Positions 63,492-64,000 of a stretch of DNA of 64,000 nucleotides are shown here, piece by piece. The position numbers were made by a program, and so were the translations under genes. How positions within the stretch are numbered: the first letter of the stretch is position 1; every line of letters starts with the position of its first letter. The DNA lies in assembly GCA_025463055.1 (NCBI GenBank), contig JAOAPV010000114.1:62001-126000 (forward strand), read 5' to 3'. This DNA is from Candidatus Acidiferrum typicum. Its GTDB lineage: Bacteria; Acidobacteriota; Terriglobia; Acidiferrales; UBA7541. The notes beneath the pieces are model-generated. The model was not told where the DNA came from. It ran no database searches and saw nothing but the letters and a program-made list of their open reading frames with translations.

Positions 63492-64000
63492 GTGCGGGTT
63501 CGCGCCCACGCCCTTCCTTCCAGGTTTTCATCGGTGCAAGAGGACTGGAGCGCTTGGCTGCCCCCAGCCAAGGCAGAAGTCTTTGACTCATGCGTGCACC
63601 AGTTGGAGCTCTTCTACGGAATGTTCAGCGTTTCGTTGAATGAAGCTCTGGAGCTCCGCCGGACGGGAAAATCGGGGCACTCCTGCCGCGTCATCTTCGT
63701 TATACCGGGTCTATGCGCGCGGTTAGCGGTTCCGTTGGAGCGAGTGCTCCACACTTTGGGCGAGCACGCGAAACACTTCGGGATTGTTCCGAATATCGCG
63801 CCCCTGGACGCCTCGAACTTCCGCGGCGCCCGGGAGCAGCACACCGCGCGCATGAGCGACCTCTTAAGTCACGTCCTCCTTACGCAACGCTCGCAGTTTC
63901 TGCACAAGATCGAGACACTGGAAGAAATGGTACTGAGCATCCGCAAGGAATTCTACGAAGTAGCCTCCGATCTCGGCAGCGGGGTCTCTGAGGCGCCCTC
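63492..64000 (+). CDS. Uncharacterised protein, C-terminus beyond the window
   Basis: A frame of at least 169 residues runs off the right edge. It starts at GTG after TTAGGAGAGACTCT, a good ribosome site. The sequence reads as a coherent helical protein: VQEDWSAWLPPAKAEVFDSCVHQLELFYGMFSVSLNEALELRR near 15-57, then LGEHAKHFGIVPNIAPLDASNFRGAREQH near 100 and KIETLEEMVLSIRKEFYEV near 145. No family name can be given. The other plus-strand frames here (63439-63639 and 63713-63991) are shadows of it. Confidence 0.65.
   Translation, partial: MRVRAHALPSRFSSVQEDWSAWLPPAKAEVFDSCVHQLELFYGMFSVSLNEALELRRTGKSGHSCRVIFVIPGLCARLAVPLERVLHTLGEHAKHFGIVPNIAPLDASNFRGAREQHTARMSDLLSHVLLTQRSQFLHKIETLEEMVLSIRKEFYEVASDLGSGVSEAP

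Overview
The window reads as one contiguous stretch of a Gram-negative, moderately GC-rich bacterial chromosome. BamA, Skp/OmpH, Lol-type exporter subunits and a secretin show an outer membrane. The gene mix (EgtB/EgtD pair, secretin carrying FG-GAP repeats, YVTN-type propeller lipoprotein, DinB proteins, many dispersed hairpin repeats) points to an Acidobacteriota-like organism. That assignment is inference from gene content; no rRNA gene is present. No tRNA, rRNA, prophage or CRISPR array was seen.

Layout. 1-8.9 kb: manganese catalase and enolase (divergent), a 5'-truncated CPBP protease relic, a secreted His-rich protein, a glycine-betaine/choline-type ABC operon (ATPase-permease-lipoprotein), and divergently egtB-egtD for ergothioneine. 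8.9-23.7 kb: GH57 glycoside hydrolase, seven-iron ferredoxin, a TlpA-like thioredoxin broken by an in-frame stop, an MBL-fold hydrolase/O-methyltransferase pair, trxB-proline dehydrogenase, a DinB protein, cyclophilin, MscL with a zinc ribbon, an APC permease, a large secreted alpha/beta hydrolase and an oxidoreductase pseudogene. 23.7-29.1 kb: an iron-transport operon resembling the Campylobacter P19/FTR1 system, made of an FTR1-DUF2318 fusion, two FtsX-type permeases, an ABC ATPase fused to a DtxR-family metal-sensing domain, and a DUF971 protein. This fusion is the most notable finding. 29.2-32.2 kb: a secretin split by a beta-propeller insertion. 32.2-39.2 kb: the rimP-nusA-infB-ylxP-rbfA-truB operon.

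39.5-47.8 kb is an accessory region. It has small hypothetical genes, a STAS protein, a GIY-YIG nuclease flanked by five copies of a REP-like repeat, and a type I restriction-modification locus. That locus is disrupted in two genes (amber codon in hsdM, frameshift in hsdR) and carries a REP-associated transposase (RAYT) with its cognate hairpins. 48.4-63.2 kb is an envelope and proteostasis cluster on the minus strand: lysS, lolC/E-like permease, lolD-like ATPase, clpC, bamA, a giant propeller lipoprotein and skp/ompH. An uncharacterised gene runs off the right end.

Several genes are disrupted by single events (tlpA-like, hsdM, hsdR) or by larger loss (Gfo/Idh/MocA-like, CPBP). Whether the single-base events are real or assembly errors cannot be settled from the sequence alone.
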